DNA of 64,000 nucleotides from the NCBI RefSeq assembly GCF_000294655.1, contig NZ_CAHP01000012.1:1-64000 (forward strand). Direction: 5' to 3'. Below the pieces are notes generated by a model. That model saw only the letters and a program-made list of their open reading frames with translations, did no database searches and was not told the DNA's origin. Positions 35,138 through 44,019 of this stretch are shown one piece after another. The DNA comes from Magnetospirillum molischianum DSM 120. Its GTDB lineage: Bacteria > Pseudomonadota > Alphaproteobacteria > Rhodospirillales > Magnetospirillaceae. How positions within the stretch are numbered: the stretch's first letter is position 1; every line of letters begins with the position of its first letter. The translations under genes and the position numbers were made by a program.

Positions 35138-35683
35138 ATGGGACGGACTGTTATCGAAACCATCATGGGAGCGGTGGTGCTTGCCGTGGCGGGGGTCTTT
35201 ATGGCCTTTGCCTGGTCGCACGCCAGTTTCAGCAAGGTCGAGGGGTATGAGGTCAGTGCGACCTTCACCAGCGTCGGCGGTCTCGACGCCGGGGCCGACG
35301 TCAAGATCAACGGGATCAAGGTCGGTACCGTTCTGAACCAGACGCTTGATCCGCAGACGTTCGACGCGGTGGTGAAGATGTCGATCGCCCACGGTATCCG
35401 CTTGCCCGACGATACCGTCGCCAGCATTTCCAGCGAGGGATTGCTGGGTGGAAAGTTTGTGAAGCTGACTCCCGGCCAATCGTCGGTGACGATCGCCACG
35501 GGGGGCCGGTTGGGACCGACCCGCAGCTTCAAATCAATCGAGGAAATGGTTGGTCAGCTGATCTTCCTTGCGACGTCTGAGAACCAGCCGCCTGCCGCTG
35601 CTTCAGTACCGGCGGCACCCGCTCAACCTCCTGCCGAGGTTCCCGCTCCGCCGCCGCCGCCGGCTCCGGCTTCAGCGCCTTAA
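35138..35683 (+). CDS. mlaD: Outer-membrane lipid asymmetry protein MlaD, second copy
   Basis: Encodes 181 residues: anchor helix near 7-26, MCE domain (about 38-118) with VGGLDAGADVKINGIKVGTV and SEGLLGGKFVKL, a short helix (SIEEMVGQLIFLA), then a Pro/Ala-rich tail of about 30 residues. It is the closer match to canonical MlaD. Two tandem MlaD paralogues suggest either a mixed hexamer or division of labour; neither mlaC nor mlaB is in the window. Confidence 0.88.
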   Translation: MGRTVIETIMGAVVLAVAGVFMAFAWSHASFSKVEGYEVSATFTSVGGLDAGADVKINGIKVGTVLNQTLDPQTFDAVVKMSIAHGIRLPDDTVASISSEGLLGGKFVKLTPGQSSVTIATGGRLGPTRSFKSIEEMVGQLIFLATSENQPPAAASVPAAPAQPPAEVPAPPPPPAPASAP

Positions 35684-35696
35684 CGACGGGGCTTCC

Positions 35697-35727
35697 GTCT
35701 CCTCTCTCCCCGAAGGAAAGAGGAGAC
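35697..35727. terminator. Hairpin between convergent mlaD and the coiled-coil gene
   Basis: GTCTCCTCTCTCC (35697-35709) pairs with GGAAAGAGGAGAC (35715-35727) with one mismatch and a 5-nt loop. No T-run on either side, but the 3'-3' position suggests a bidirectional terminator or barrier. Confidence 0.5.
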
Positions 35728-35771
35728 ATCTCGCGGAGGCCGGTTCGGGACCGTTTCCATGAAGCGGTTGC

Positions 35772-36359
35772 TTAAAGCAGCGATGAACCCGGCATTGCCA
35801 GGGCAGGAATGACCATGCCAAAATTGCCCTGCCGGTTCCTTTTTTCCTCCTCCGTTTGGGTGGGGGAACTGGTGGCGGTGGCCTGCTCCTGAGCGGCCAG
35901 GACGGTCGAAGCGGCCTTGGCGACCTTGGTATCCTGTGTCGCGCTATTTTTATCGTTTGATGCGGCCTGCTTCGACGAACTGCCGCTGTCATTGGCGGCC
36001 AGGGCCGAGGCAAGGCGCTTCTCAACCTCTTCTTTGATCCGTGCCTCGAGAATCTGCTGGATCGTGGCGGTCATCTTGCCGAGGTCCTCTTCGGTAAGTC
36101 CCATCTCCGACATGATTTTTTTGCGAAGCTCTTCTTTTAGCTTCTCCATTTGGGTGTCGCGAACCCAGGCGGTGAAGCCTTTTGCGCGGATTTGGGCCAT
36201 CTCGTCGTCGGCGGCCTGCTCTCTTGCCGCGGCGCGTTTGGCCGCTTCCACTGCGGCACTAAACTTACCGTCGGACACCGTCAGGCTCGGCATGGGCGCG
36301 CCTGACGTCATTAGGGCTGTGCTTGCCCCTTGCGTTGTCTGCGATGTTGAATCGATCAT
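35772..36359 (-). CDS. Hypothetical charged coiled-coil protein
   Basis: Encodes 195 residues. The central half (about 35-125) is a charged, heptad-like helix rich in Glu, Lys and Ala, including a MSEMGLTEEDLGKMTATIQQ segment. The C-terminal third is Ser/Thr/Ala-rich and likely disordered. No signal peptide or membrane helix. ATG 36359 lies 7 nt after a GGGGG site; a longer reading to 36407 runs into the leader of the protease gene. No characterised family recognised. It is divergent from the DegP-type protease, with only 75 bp between starts. Confidence 0.7.
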   Translation of the reverse strand: MIDSTSQTTQGASTALMTSGAPMPSLTVSDGKFSAAVEAAKRAAAREQAADDEMAQIRAKGFTAWVRDTQMEKLKEELRKKIMSEMGLTEEDLGKMTATIQQILEARIKEEVEKRLASALAANDSGSSSKQAASNDKNSATQDTKVAKAASTVLAAQEQATATSSPTQTEEEKRNRQGNFGMVIPALAMPGSSLL

Positions 36360-36434
36360 TGTCTTGCCCCCAAGGGAATGCCCAATGTCGCGAAAATTGC
36401 AAAACACGGGCCAAAACAGAGGGAACGCCAGCGT

Positions 36435-37829
36435 ATGAACCGATCCGTCTTCGCCCTGATCGCTTTGGCTCTGGCCGTCGCCGTTCCGGCGATGGCGGCC
36501 GAGATCGTGCCGCAGTCGCGGGAGCAGATTCGTTTAAGCTTTGCTCCGGTGGCGCGGCAGGTTGCTCCGGCGGTTGTCAATATCTACACCCGCAGAGTTG
36601 TCCGCGCTTCGGCCTCGCCGATATTTTCCGATCCGTTCTTCCGTCGCTTCTTCGGCGATGTCCACGGCCTGCCCCAGGATCGGGTACAGCGTTCGCTGGG
36701 GTCCGGCGTGCTGATCGGTGCCGATGGGACGGTGGTGACCAACCATCACGTCATTAAGGACGCCGACGAGGTGACGGTGGTTCTGTCCGACCGCCGCGAG
36801 TTCGAAGCTCGCATCGTTGGGAGCGACGAACACACCGATCTTGCCGTGCTGAAAATCTCCGCGAAGGGGGAAACCTTCCCCACCTTGCCGCTGGGCGATT
36901 CCGATCAGCTTGAAGTCGGCGATCTGGTGCTGGCAATCGGCAATCCGTTCGGAGTGGGGCAGACCGTGACGCAGGGCATCGTGTCGGCCCTGGCCCGCAC
37001 CAATGTCGGCGTTTCGGATTTCCGCTCTTTCATCCAGACCGATGCCTCGATCAATCCGGGCAATTCCGGCGGGGCTTTGGTTGATATGAACGGCCGTCTG
37101 ATCGGTATCAATTCGGCGATTTATTCTCGCGATGGCGGCTCGAATGGGATCGGCTTTGCCATTCCCACCGCTTTGGTCCGTACCGTTGTCGCCGGTCTGT
37201 CCAAGGGCGGCAAAGTGGTACGGCCCTGGTTGGGGGCGGCGACGCAAGCTGTCACCGCCGATCTGGCCCAGGCGTTGGGCTTGCCCCGTCCGGTCGGAGT
37301 CTTGGTTAGCAGCGTCAGCAGGGATTCCCCCGCCGCCCGCGCCGGTCTGCGTGATGGCGATGTCATTACCGGAGTCAATGGCCGCGAGGTTGATGATCCC
37401 GAGGGGCTGCGCTTCCGTCTTGCCACGCTTGATCTGGGCGGCGAGGCTCGGTTGTCGGTGTTGCGGAGCGGGGGAGAGCGGAGCTTTGCCGTCCGGCTGG
37501 TCGCTCCGCCCGAAGATCCGCCGCGCGACCGCAGTGAAATTTCTGGACGCAACCCATTCTCGGGTGCGGTTCTGGTCAATATCAATCCGGCCCTGGCTGA
37601 CGAGATCGGTCTCGAATCGACCTTGACCGGGGTGATGGTGTTGGAGATCCGCCCCGGTTCGGTGGCGCATCGTTTGGGACTTCAGCCCGGCGACCGCATA
37701 TTGCGGATCAACGACCGTCCGGTCGTCAGTGTTGCCGACGCTCGCCGCCTCCTGTCTGGAGAACTTGCACGCTGGACTCTTACCATCAACCGCAACGGCC
37801 AGACCCTGACTCAGGTGATCGAAGGATGA
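36435..37829 (+). CDS. Do-like periplasmic serine protease (DegP/DegQ family)
   Basis: Encodes 464 residues. A signal peptide ends near AMA at 21-22. The trypsin-like domain contains catalytic His105 (TNHHV), Asp135 (HTDLAVLK) and Ser211 (NPGNSGGA). Two PDZ domains follow (about 260-350 and 375-460). It degrades or refolds damaged envelope proteins. ATG 36435 gives the signal peptide; an upstream in-frame ATG at 36378 adds a basic leader that would mask it. Followed by rarA 37 bp downstream. Confidence 0.93.
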   Translation: MNRSVFALIALALAVAVPAMAAEIVPQSREQIRLSFAPVARQVAPAVVNIYTRRVVRASASPIFSDPFFRRFFGDVHGLPQDRVQRSLGSGVLIGADGTVVTNHHVIKDADEVTVVLSDRREFEARIVGSDEHTDLAVLKISAKGETFPTLPLGDSDQLEVGDLVLAIGNPFGVGQTVTQGIVSALARTNVGVSDFRSFIQTDASINPGNSGGALVDMNGRLIGINSAIYSRDGGSNGIGFAIPTALVRTVVAGLSKGGKVVRPWLGAATQAVTADLAQALGLPRPVGVLVSSVSRDSPAARAGLRDGDVITGVNGREVDDPEGLRFRLATLDLGGEARLSVLRSGGERSFAVRLVAPPEDPPRDRSEISGRNPFSGAVLVNINPALADEIGLESTLTGVMVLEIRPGSVAHRLGLQPGDRILRINDRPVVSVADARRLLSGELARWTLTINRNGQTLTQVIEG

Positions 37830-37866
37830 TGAGGCTCGCCGCCCGGCGACTGAGGGGCAGCATGCA

Positions 37867-39174
37867 ATGACCTCATCTCCCTCTCTGTTCGACAGCGGCA
37901 ATGACCGCCCCCTGGCCGAGCGATTGCGCCCTTCCGCGCTGGATCAGGTGGTGGGGCAGGAGCATCTGCTGGCGACCGACGCGCCGCTGGGGCGAATGTT
38001 GGCGGCTGGGCGGATGGCCTCGGTGATTTTGTGGGGGCCGCCCGGCTGTGGCAAGACCACCATCGCTCGATTGCTAGCCGAACGGGTCGGGCTGGAGTTC
38101 GAACCTCTGTCTGCGGTGTTTTCCGGGGTCGCCGACCTGCGCAAGGTGTTCGAGGCGGCGCGAAAGCGGCGCGAGGCCGGGCGCGGCACCTTGCTGTTCG
38201 TCGATGAAATCCATCGCTTCAATCGAGCACAGCAAGACGGGTTCCTTCCCTATGTCGAAGATGGAACGGTGGTTCTGGTTGGTGCCACCACCGAAAATCC
38301 GTCATTCGAACTGAACGGGGCGTTGTTGTCGCGGATGCAGGTGTTGGTCTTGCACCGGCTGGACGAAGCGGCGTTGGAAGGGTTGCTGGTTCGGGCCGAA
38401 ACTGTGTTGGGTTACGGGCTGCCACTCGATCCTGACGCTCGTGCCGCGCTGAAGGCGACCGCCGACGGGGATGGCCGTTTCCTGCTTAATCTTGTCGAAG
38501 ACCTAGCGGTTTTGCCTCCCGAACCACACCTTGATCCCGCCGCGCTGGCCCGGACGATCAGCCGTCGCGCTCCCGCCTACGACAAGGATCGCGAAGGGCA
38601 CTACAATCTGATCAGCGCGTTGCACAAAAGTTTGCGTGGATCGGACACGGACGCGGCGCTGTACTGGATGGCGCGGATGCTGGCGGGGGGCGAAGATCCT
38701 CTGTTCCTTGCGCGCCGCTTGACCCGGTTCGCGGTCGAGGATATCGGGCTGGCCGATCCCCAGGCGGTCGTTCAGGCACTGGCGGCCTGGGATGTTTACG
38801 AACGGTTGGGTAGTCCCGAGGGCGAACTGGCGCTGGCTCAATTGGTGATCTATCTCGGCACCGCGCCGAAATCGAATGCCGCCTACATGGCCTATAAGAG
38901 TGCGGTGAAGGCAGCGGGTGAGACCGGATCGCTGATGCCGCCGCCTCATATCCTCAATGCCCCGACCCGGTTGATGAAGGATCTCGGCTATGGGCGCGGC
39001 TACCAATACGACCACGACACCGCCGAGGGCTTTTCCGGCCAGAATTACTTCCCCGAGGGGATGGCGCGGCAGCGGTTCTATCGTCCGGTAGAGCGCGGTT
39101 TTGAGCGCGAGATCGTCAAGCGACTGGCCTATTGGGACCGGTTGCGCCAGCGTAACGGAGGGGGCGGGGAATGA
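37867..39174 (+). CDS. rarA: Replication-associated recombination protein A (MgsA/WHIP family AAA ATPase)
   Basis: Encodes 435 residues. N-terminal RPSALDQVVGQEHLL motif, Walker A GPPGCGKTT, Walker B FVDEIHRFN, and the C-terminal tetramerisation region with YDKDREGHYNLISALHKSLRGSD and GYQYDHD. It acts at stalled forks. Its stop overlaps the pxpA start by 4 bp, an unexpected coupling. Confidence 0.95.
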   Translation: MTSSPSLFDSGNDRPLAERLRPSALDQVVGQEHLLATDAPLGRMLAAGRMASVILWGPPGCGKTTIARLLAERVGLEFEPLSAVFSGVADLRKVFEAARKRREAGRGTLLFVDEIHRFNRAQQDGFLPYVEDGTVVLVGATTENPSFELNGALLSRMQVLVLHRLDEAALEGLLVRAETVLGYGLPLDPDARAALKATADGDGRFLLNLVEDLAVLPPEPHLDPAALARTISRRAPAYDKDREGHYNLISALHKSLRGSDTDAALYWMARMLAGGEDPLFLARRLTRFAVEDIGLADPQAVVQALAAWDVYERLGSPEGELALAQLVIYLGTAPKSNAAYMAYKSAVKAAGETGSLMPPPHILNAPTRLMKDLGYGRGYQYDHDTAEGFSGQNYFPEGMARQRFYRPVERGFEREIVKRLAYWDRLRQRNGGGGE

Positions 39175-39941
39175 AGGTCACGCTGAATGCGGATCTGGGC
39201 GAGGGCTTTGGCCCCTGGATGATGGGGGACGACGAGGCATTACTACCATTCATTGGCTCGGCCAGCTTGGCCTGCGGCTTCCACGCCGGTGATCCGGGGA
39301 CGATGCTGCGGGTGACGAAACTGGCGCTTGCTGCCGGGGTCAGCGTCGGTGCGCATCCTGGCTTCGACGATCTGCGCGGTTTCGGTCGGCGGCGAATCGA
39401 GATCGATCCCGCCGAAATCCCGGCGATGCTGGCATATCAGGTCGGCGCGTTGAGTGCAGTTTGCGCCTTGGCCCGTCACCGCGTCACCCACGTCAAGCCA
39501 CATGGGGCGCTGTATACGATGGCCTGTACCGATCCCGCCCTGGCCGGGGCGTTGGCGGGAACAATCGCCGGGCTTAATCGCGCTTTGATCCTGATCGCGC
39601 CCGCCGGTTCGGCACTGGCGGCGGCGGCGGGCCGATATGGAGTGCGGTTGGCGGCTGAGGCGTTTTGCGACCGGACGTATGAATCCGATGGCAGCCTGAC
39701 TTCACGCAGTGTCGCGGGGGCGGTGATTCACGACCCGGCCGAGGCCGCCGCCCGCGCGGTGGCGATGGTGCGGGATCAGGCGGTGATTTCGCGCCAGGGC
39801 CGCATCCTGCCGACTCGGATCGACACCCTGTGTCTTCACGGCGATTCGCCTGCCGCGCCAGATATCGCCCGTGCTGTCGCTGCTGCGCTGGATACTGCCG
39901 GGATCAGCCGGGTCTCGCTGCCAGAGTTGTATATGGGGTAG
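39171..39941 (+). CDS. pxpA: 5-oxoprolinase subunit A (LamB/YcsF family)
   Basis: Encodes 256 residues with the family start VTLNADLGEGFGPW, ACGFHAGDP, VGAHPGFDD and HVKPHGALY. With PxpB and PxpC it hydrolyses 5-oxoproline in an ATP-dependent way. No pxpB or pxpC gene lies in the window, so this copy is orphaned here. Its ATG overlaps the rarA stop (ATGA at 39171-39174). Confidence 0.92.
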   Translation: MKVTLNADLGEGFGPWMMGDDEALLPFIGSASLACGFHAGDPGTMLRVTKLALAAGVSVGAHPGFDDLRGFGRRRIEIDPAEIPAMLAYQVGALSAVCALARHRVTHVKPHGALYTMACTDPALAGALAGTIAGLNRALILIAPAGSALAAAAGRYGVRLAAEAFCDRTYESDGSLTSRSVAGAVIHDPAEAAARAVAMVRDQAVISRQGRILPTRIDTLCLHGDSPAAPDIARAVAAALDTAGISRVSLPELYMG

Positions 39942-40013
39942 AGTTGACTCAGGCCAATCGGCGGCACAAACGGTGCAAGGCGAGGCCGACTCCGCACAAA
40001 AGGGAGGAAGGCG

Positions 40014-40523
40014 ATGTCAAATCCGTTGCGGTATCTTCCGGCTTTGATTGCGACGATCGGGCTGGTTGGTTGCCTGTTGCCGTTCGGTGATACGTCCGGT
40101 CACGAATACGGTAATTTGCTGTCGGTGCCCGATGCCTATGCACAGGCCAGCAAATTCACCGGCATGATGAGCTTTGGCGATTCGACGGGAGATTCCGCGT
40201 TACCTGTCTGGATCGCGCGGCTGGTCTATCTTGTCCCGCTGGCCGCGCTGGCGGTGATTGTTCAGACCCTGCGCGGGGGGCCGGGGCGGGGACTCCAGGC
40301 GCTGGCAGCAGCGACCTGGATTGCGGTGCCGGTCTTCGTTCCCTATCTCGCCTCGCGGGCGATGATCGAATCGATCCCGGTTCTGCGTGAGATGTCGAAA
40401 GTGTTCGGTGGCGGGGCCGAATTTTCCGTCGCTCTGGGGACTGGCGGATGGGTTCTGGTTATCGCCGCGATCCTGATGACGCTGTCGGCTCTCAATCTAC
40501 TGCGACAAGCGGGCGACCGTTAG
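40014..40523 (+). CDS. Hypothetical inner-membrane protein
   Basis: Encodes 169 residues with four predicted membrane helices (about 7-24, 63-84, 92-110, 142-162). ATG 40014 follows the strong ribosome-binding site AGGGAGGAAG. The segment between helices 1 and 2 is periplasmic in length and contains an LLPFGDTSGHEYG stretch. I recognise no family. It is followed by a perfect terminator hairpin and convergent flgH. Confidence 0.65.
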   Translation: MSNPLRYLPALIATIGLVGCLLPFGDTSGHEYGNLLSVPDAYAQASKFTGMMSFGDSTGDSALPVWIARLVYLVPLAALAVIVQTLRGGPGRGLQALAAATWIAVPVFVPYLASRAMIESIPVLREMSKVFGGGAEFSVALGTGGWVLVIAAILMTLSALNLLRQAGDR

Positions 40524-40545
40524 AGAGACCCGTCTCAACAATCGA

Positions 40546-40575
40546 ACGCCGCCGGAACATCGGTTCCGGCGGCGT
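40546..40575. terminator. Bidirectional terminator hairpin before flgH
   Basis: Perfect 13-bp stem ACGCCGCCGGAAC / GTTCCGGCGGCGT with a 4-nt ATCG loop, between convergent genes. T-rich tracts are weak on both sides (CTTCCTGTCT on plus). Confidence 0.75.
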
Positions 40576-40616
40576 CTTCCTGTCTGCCAACCCTCGACTT
40601 GACCCGTTGGATCGCC

Positions 40617-41381
40617 TCAGAACGGGAAGACGATATCGAAGATTTCCTGGCCCCAGCGCGGCTGGGTGATGTCGCTGACCATGCCGCGTCCGCCGTAATA
40701 GACTCTGGCCTCGGCAATTTTTTCCGAGGAGATGCTGTTCGACGAACTGATGTCCTCGGGGCGGATGATCCCCTGGATCGACAATTCGCGCATTTCGTAA
40801 TTGACCCGGAATTCCTGCCGTCCCGAAATCACGAGATTTCCGTTAGGCAACACTTGGGTGATCACCGCCGCCATGGTGACGTTGATCGTTTCGGAACGTG
40901 TGGTCGCGCCGTTGTTGAGGGCGACCGACGTGGCCCCCAGATTGGCAAGGCTGGCAAGATTGGCTCCGCTGGGCAGCACGCTGGCCAGACTGTTCTCGAA
41001 GCCAGCCAGATTAGCCAACTGCGCGTTTTCCTTGCTGGAGCGATTGTTGTTGAGCTGGCTGGTGAGCGAGGCGTTATCGGCGATCGAGACCGCGATGGTG
41101 AGGATGTCACCGACATCCTTGGCCCGCTGATCCTTGAAGAAGGCGCGCGCTCCGGGACGCCACAGCGAATTCGCGTTCTGGGGCGGAGCAACCGGCTGAG
41201 GCATTGGCATGCTGATCGGCTGATAGCCCTGCTTCTGGGTCGGATTCTCGATCCGTGAGATTTCGGGGCCAGACCCGACTTCGGACATGCGGCTTAGTGT
41301 ATTACAGGCCGACATTCCGCCCAGCGTCGCCAAGCTGAGGCCGACGCGGAACAGGCGCGATAGGGAGTCGTGGCGGCTCAT
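40617..41381 (-). CDS. flgH: Flagellar L-ring protein FlgH
   Basis: Encodes 254 residues, the outer-membrane bushing of the flagellar rod. A lipoprotein signal ends in GMSAC near residues 22-26. Family motifs are SLWRPGARAFFKDQRAKDVGDILTI, VVAVI-like TMAAVITQVLPNGNLVISGRQEFRVN and the C-terminal YYGGRGMVSDITQPRWGQEIFDIVFPF. Last gene of the flgF-G-A-H unit. Confidence 0.95.
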   Translation of the reverse strand: MSRHDSLSRLFRVGLSLATLGGMSACNTLSRMSEVGSGPEISRIENPTQKQGYQPISMPMPQPVAPPQNANSLWRPGARAFFKDQRAKDVGDILTIAVSIADNASLTSQLNNNRSSKENAQLANLAGFENSLASVLPSGANLASLANLGATSVALNNGATTRSETINVTMAAVITQVLPNGNLVISGRQEFRVNYEMRELSIQGIIRPEDISSSNSISSEKIAEARVYYGGRGMVSDITQPRWGQEIFDIVFPF

Positions 41382-41411
41382 GATCGATTACCTCCGCAAG
41401 GACCTGCCGGA

Positions 41412-42410
41412 TTAGTAGGCCTGGGCACGTTGGCCAGCCGGGATCACCGACACTTGCCCCGGTCCTTCGACCCGAGCGTCCACGACTTGCTTGCTTTGAG
41501 CATTGGTCACCCGGATCACATCGCCGACGCTGCCGTCCTCGGTGGCGCGGCCCTGAGCGCTCAGTACCATGAACGGGGTCCGGACGATAATCGTGACAGC
41601 ACTGTTCTTGGCAACGGAAATGGGCTTTTGGATTTCGGCGGTACGGATCGGGGCGCCAGCACGCAAGGGATAGCGTGGCTCCTGTCCGACCACTTGGCGC
41701 AGGGTGGTCACGACGTCGCGACGAACCACTTCCTCGCGCACCTCGACCCACTCGATATCGTTTTCCGCGATTACTTCGCCACGTGCCATCGGATGGGCCA
41801 GGACCGGGATGCGGGCCGAAGCGAACACAGAGCCGTTGACCTTGAAGCGGGTGGCGTTGGCGGCACCGGCCGGAACCTCGACCACCGCCGAGAAACGGTT
41901 CATTCGCGGATCGTAATTGAGATCGCGGATGCCGATCGTCTGATCGGTGTTGACCGGAACCAGAATCCGCAGCGAGCCACGGTTGGACAGTTCGATATTG
42001 GCCCCGGCGGGGGCACCTTCGAGGCTTAACGCCTCGCGCAATTCGGTCTCGACGGCGCGGATGTCGATGGTCCGTCCGGCGCGTTCGATGGTGGTGCGGT
42101 CGAACGGAGTGGCGGGACGCCAATCGAGATTGTAGGCGTTGGCGACGGCGGCCAGCCAGCGGGCTTCGAGGGTGATGTGCTTGCCCGGCTCGGGAGCCTT
42201 GGCCAGCGGCACCTCGGCCTTCTCTCCTGCGTTCTCCCACAGGTCGCCAAGACGGATGACGTCGGCTTCCAGCGTCACCGCAGGGCGGAGCTGCGGCGGC
42301 AAAGCCGCTACGGTTCCGGTCCCGGTTCCGGCGGCGACCGCCCCCCCGCAGGCCATGGTGGCGAGCAGAGCCAGGGCGGCAATGAGGCGCAGGGGGCGAA
42401 GGCTGGTCAT
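41412..42410 (-). CDS. flgA: Flagellar P-ring assembly chaperone FlgA
   Basis: Encodes 332 residues. Signal peptide to about residue 26; then an N-terminal domain and the C-terminal SAF/ChapFlgA domain (about 195-330) with ARIPVLAHPMARGEVI, PRYPLRAGAPIRTAEIQKP and VRVTNAQSKQVVDARVEGPGQV-type ending. It helps FlgI form the P ring; flgI itself is not in the window. At 332 residues it is longer than E. coli FlgA (219), as usual for alphaproteobacteria. Confidence 0.92.
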   Translation of the reverse strand: MTSLRPLRLIAALALLATMACGGAVAAGTGTGTVAALPPQLRPAVTLEADVIRLGDLWENAGEKAEVPLAKAPEPGKHITLEARWLAAVANAYNLDWRPATPFDRTTIERAGRTIDIRAVETELREALSLEGAPAGANIELSNRGSLRILVPVNTDQTIGIRDLNYDPRMNRFSAVVEVPAGAANATRFKVNGSVFASARIPVLAHPMARGEVIAENDIEWVEVREEVVRRDVVTTLRQVVGQEPRYPLRAGAPIRTAEIQKPISVAKNSAVTIIVRTPFMVLSAQGRATEDGSVGDVIRVTNAQSKQVVDARVEGPGQVSVIPAGQRAQAY

Positions 42411-42421
42411 GACGTGCCTCG

Positions 42422-43207
42422 CTATTTCATCTGGTTGATGGTGCTCAGCATCTCGTCGGATGCCTGGATCACCTTGGAGTTCATTTCATAGGCACGCTGG
42501 GCGCCGATCAGGTTGGTGACCTCGGAGACGACATTGACGTTCGAGGTTTCGAGAAAGCCCTGAAGAACCGTGCCGAAGCCGGGCTTGCCCGGCGTCTGGA
42601 CGATCGGCTGACCCGAGGCGGGGGTTTCCATGAACAGGTTGTCGCCGCGCGCTTCCAGACCGGCGTCGTTCGCGAAATTGGCCAGGGTCAGCTGTCCCTT
42701 GACCGAGCTGGCGATCTGCCCATCCTGCTTGACGATGACCTGACCAGTCGAATCGATGGTGACGTTGACCGCGTCCGAGGGGACGGTGATCTGTGGCTGG
42801 ACGGTATAGCCCTCGTGGGTCACGATGACGCCATCGGGTGACAGCTGGAACGAGCCGTCGCGGGTATAGGCGGTTTCTCCCGACGGCAGCTTTATCTGAA
42901 AATAGCCCTTGCCCTGGACGGCGAGGTCGAAGCTGTTGTCGGTGTTCTGGACGCTGCCATGCTCGGTGATGCGGTAGACGGCGGTGGTCTTGACGCCCAG
43001 GCCGAGCTGTACGCCGGTCGGCACGATCGTGCCGGTATCCGAGGATTGCGACCCGACCCGACGCAGGTTCTGGTACAGCAGATCAGTGAACTCCGGCCGC
43101 CGACGGGTATAGGCGGTCGTGTTCATGTTGGCGATGTTGTTCGAGATGACCTCGACGTTGGTCTGCTGGGCCAGCATTCCGGTAGCGGCGATGTTCAGAG
43201 AGCGCAT
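42422..43207 (-). CDS. flgG: Flagellar distal rod protein FlgG
   Basis: Encodes 261 residues, the usual length. N-terminal rod motif LNIAATGMLAQQTNVEVISNNIANMNTTAYTRRRPEF, central GYFQIKLPSGETAYTRDG, C-terminal LETSNVNVVSEVTNLIGAQRAYEMNSKVIQ. It lies 31 bp after flgF and 11 bp before flgA. Confidence 0.97.
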   Translation of the reverse strand: MRSLNIAATGMLAQQTNVEVISNNIANMNTTAYTRRRPEFTDLLYQNLRRVGSQSSDTGTIVPTGVQLGLGVKTTAVYRITEHGSVQNTDNSFDLAVQGKGYFQIKLPSGETAYTRDGSFQLSPDGVIVTHEGYTVQPQITVPSDAVNVTIDSTGQVIVKQDGQIASSVKGQLTLANFANDAGLEARGDNLFMETPASGQPIVQTPGKPGFGTVLQGFLETSNVNVVSEVTNLIGAQRAYEMNSKVIQASDEMLSTINQMK

Positions 43208-43238
43208 GGTGGAAACCCTTCCCCTCGGTTCGTTCCGG

Positions 43239-43979
43239 TCAGGCCGACTTTGCGTTTGACAGCGTCGAGATTGCCTTCAACTGACGCTCGTGTTCTTCAT
43301 CCAACATCTTCTGCACACCCTGATAGTCGCGCAGGATTTGGGTCATTTTGGTCATTTCGATCACCGGCTGGACGTTGGATTCTTCCATCATCCCCTGGAC
43401 AATGGAAGGACGTTCCACCGTTTCGGCGGTTTGGGTGGTTTCGTAAAGCGAGTCGCCCGCATTGCGCATTTCCTGGTCGTTGGCGAACTTAACGACCTTC
43501 AACTTGGTCACGCGCCCGTTCTCGGTGGTGACAGTGCCGTCGCCGGCAACTTCGATCTGCGTTTCGTTGGGCGCGAAGATAATCGGCTGGTCGCGCTCGT
43601 CCATCACCGCGAAGCCCTGCGAATTAACCAGCATCCCGGTCTGGTCGAGGCGGAAATGGCCGTTACGGGCATAGCGCATCCCGGCCTCGGTCTCGATTTC
43701 GAAATAGCCGTCGCCGTGGATGGCGAAATCAAGCGGATTGTCGGTCCGGGTCAGCGGTCCTTCGCGGGTATCGCGCAGCACCGAGACGTCCTGAACGAAT
43801 GACAGTTTTCCGCCCAATGCCCGTTCGGTCGAGCGGGTCGGCACCAGATATTCGCGGAACATCATCTCCTCGCCCTTGAAGGCAGGGGTATTGGCATTTG
43901 CCATGTTGTTCGCCACGACATCGAGCTGACGCCACAGGGCGGCTTGACGGGACAGGGCAATGTAGGAGGTGTTCTGCAT
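43239..43979 (-). CDS. flgF: Flagellar proximal rod protein FlgF
   Basis: Encodes 246 residues with the rod N terminus SRQAALWRQLDVVANNMANANTPAFKGEEMMF and the C-terminal MEESNVQPVIEMTKMTQILRDYQGVQ. ATG 43979 gives the family start; a longer reading to 44081 would begin upstream of the predicted promoter at 44020-44035. First gene of the flgF-G-A-H unit. Confidence 0.95.
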   Translation of the reverse strand: MQNTSYIALSRQAALWRQLDVVANNMANANTPAFKGEEMMFREYLVPTRSTERALGGKLSFVQDVSVLRDTREGPLTRTDNPLDFAIHGDGYFEIETEAGMRYARNGHFRLDQTGMLVNSQGFAVMDERDQPIIFAPNETQIEVAGDGTVTTENGRVTKLKVVKFANDQEMRNAGDSLYETTQTAETVERPSIVQGMMEESNVQPVIEMTKMTQILRDYQGVQKMLDEEHERQLKAISTLSNAKSA

Positions 43980-44019
43980 GGTCTGAATACCTGCTGGCGG
44001 AACGCTACGCAGACCTCTA

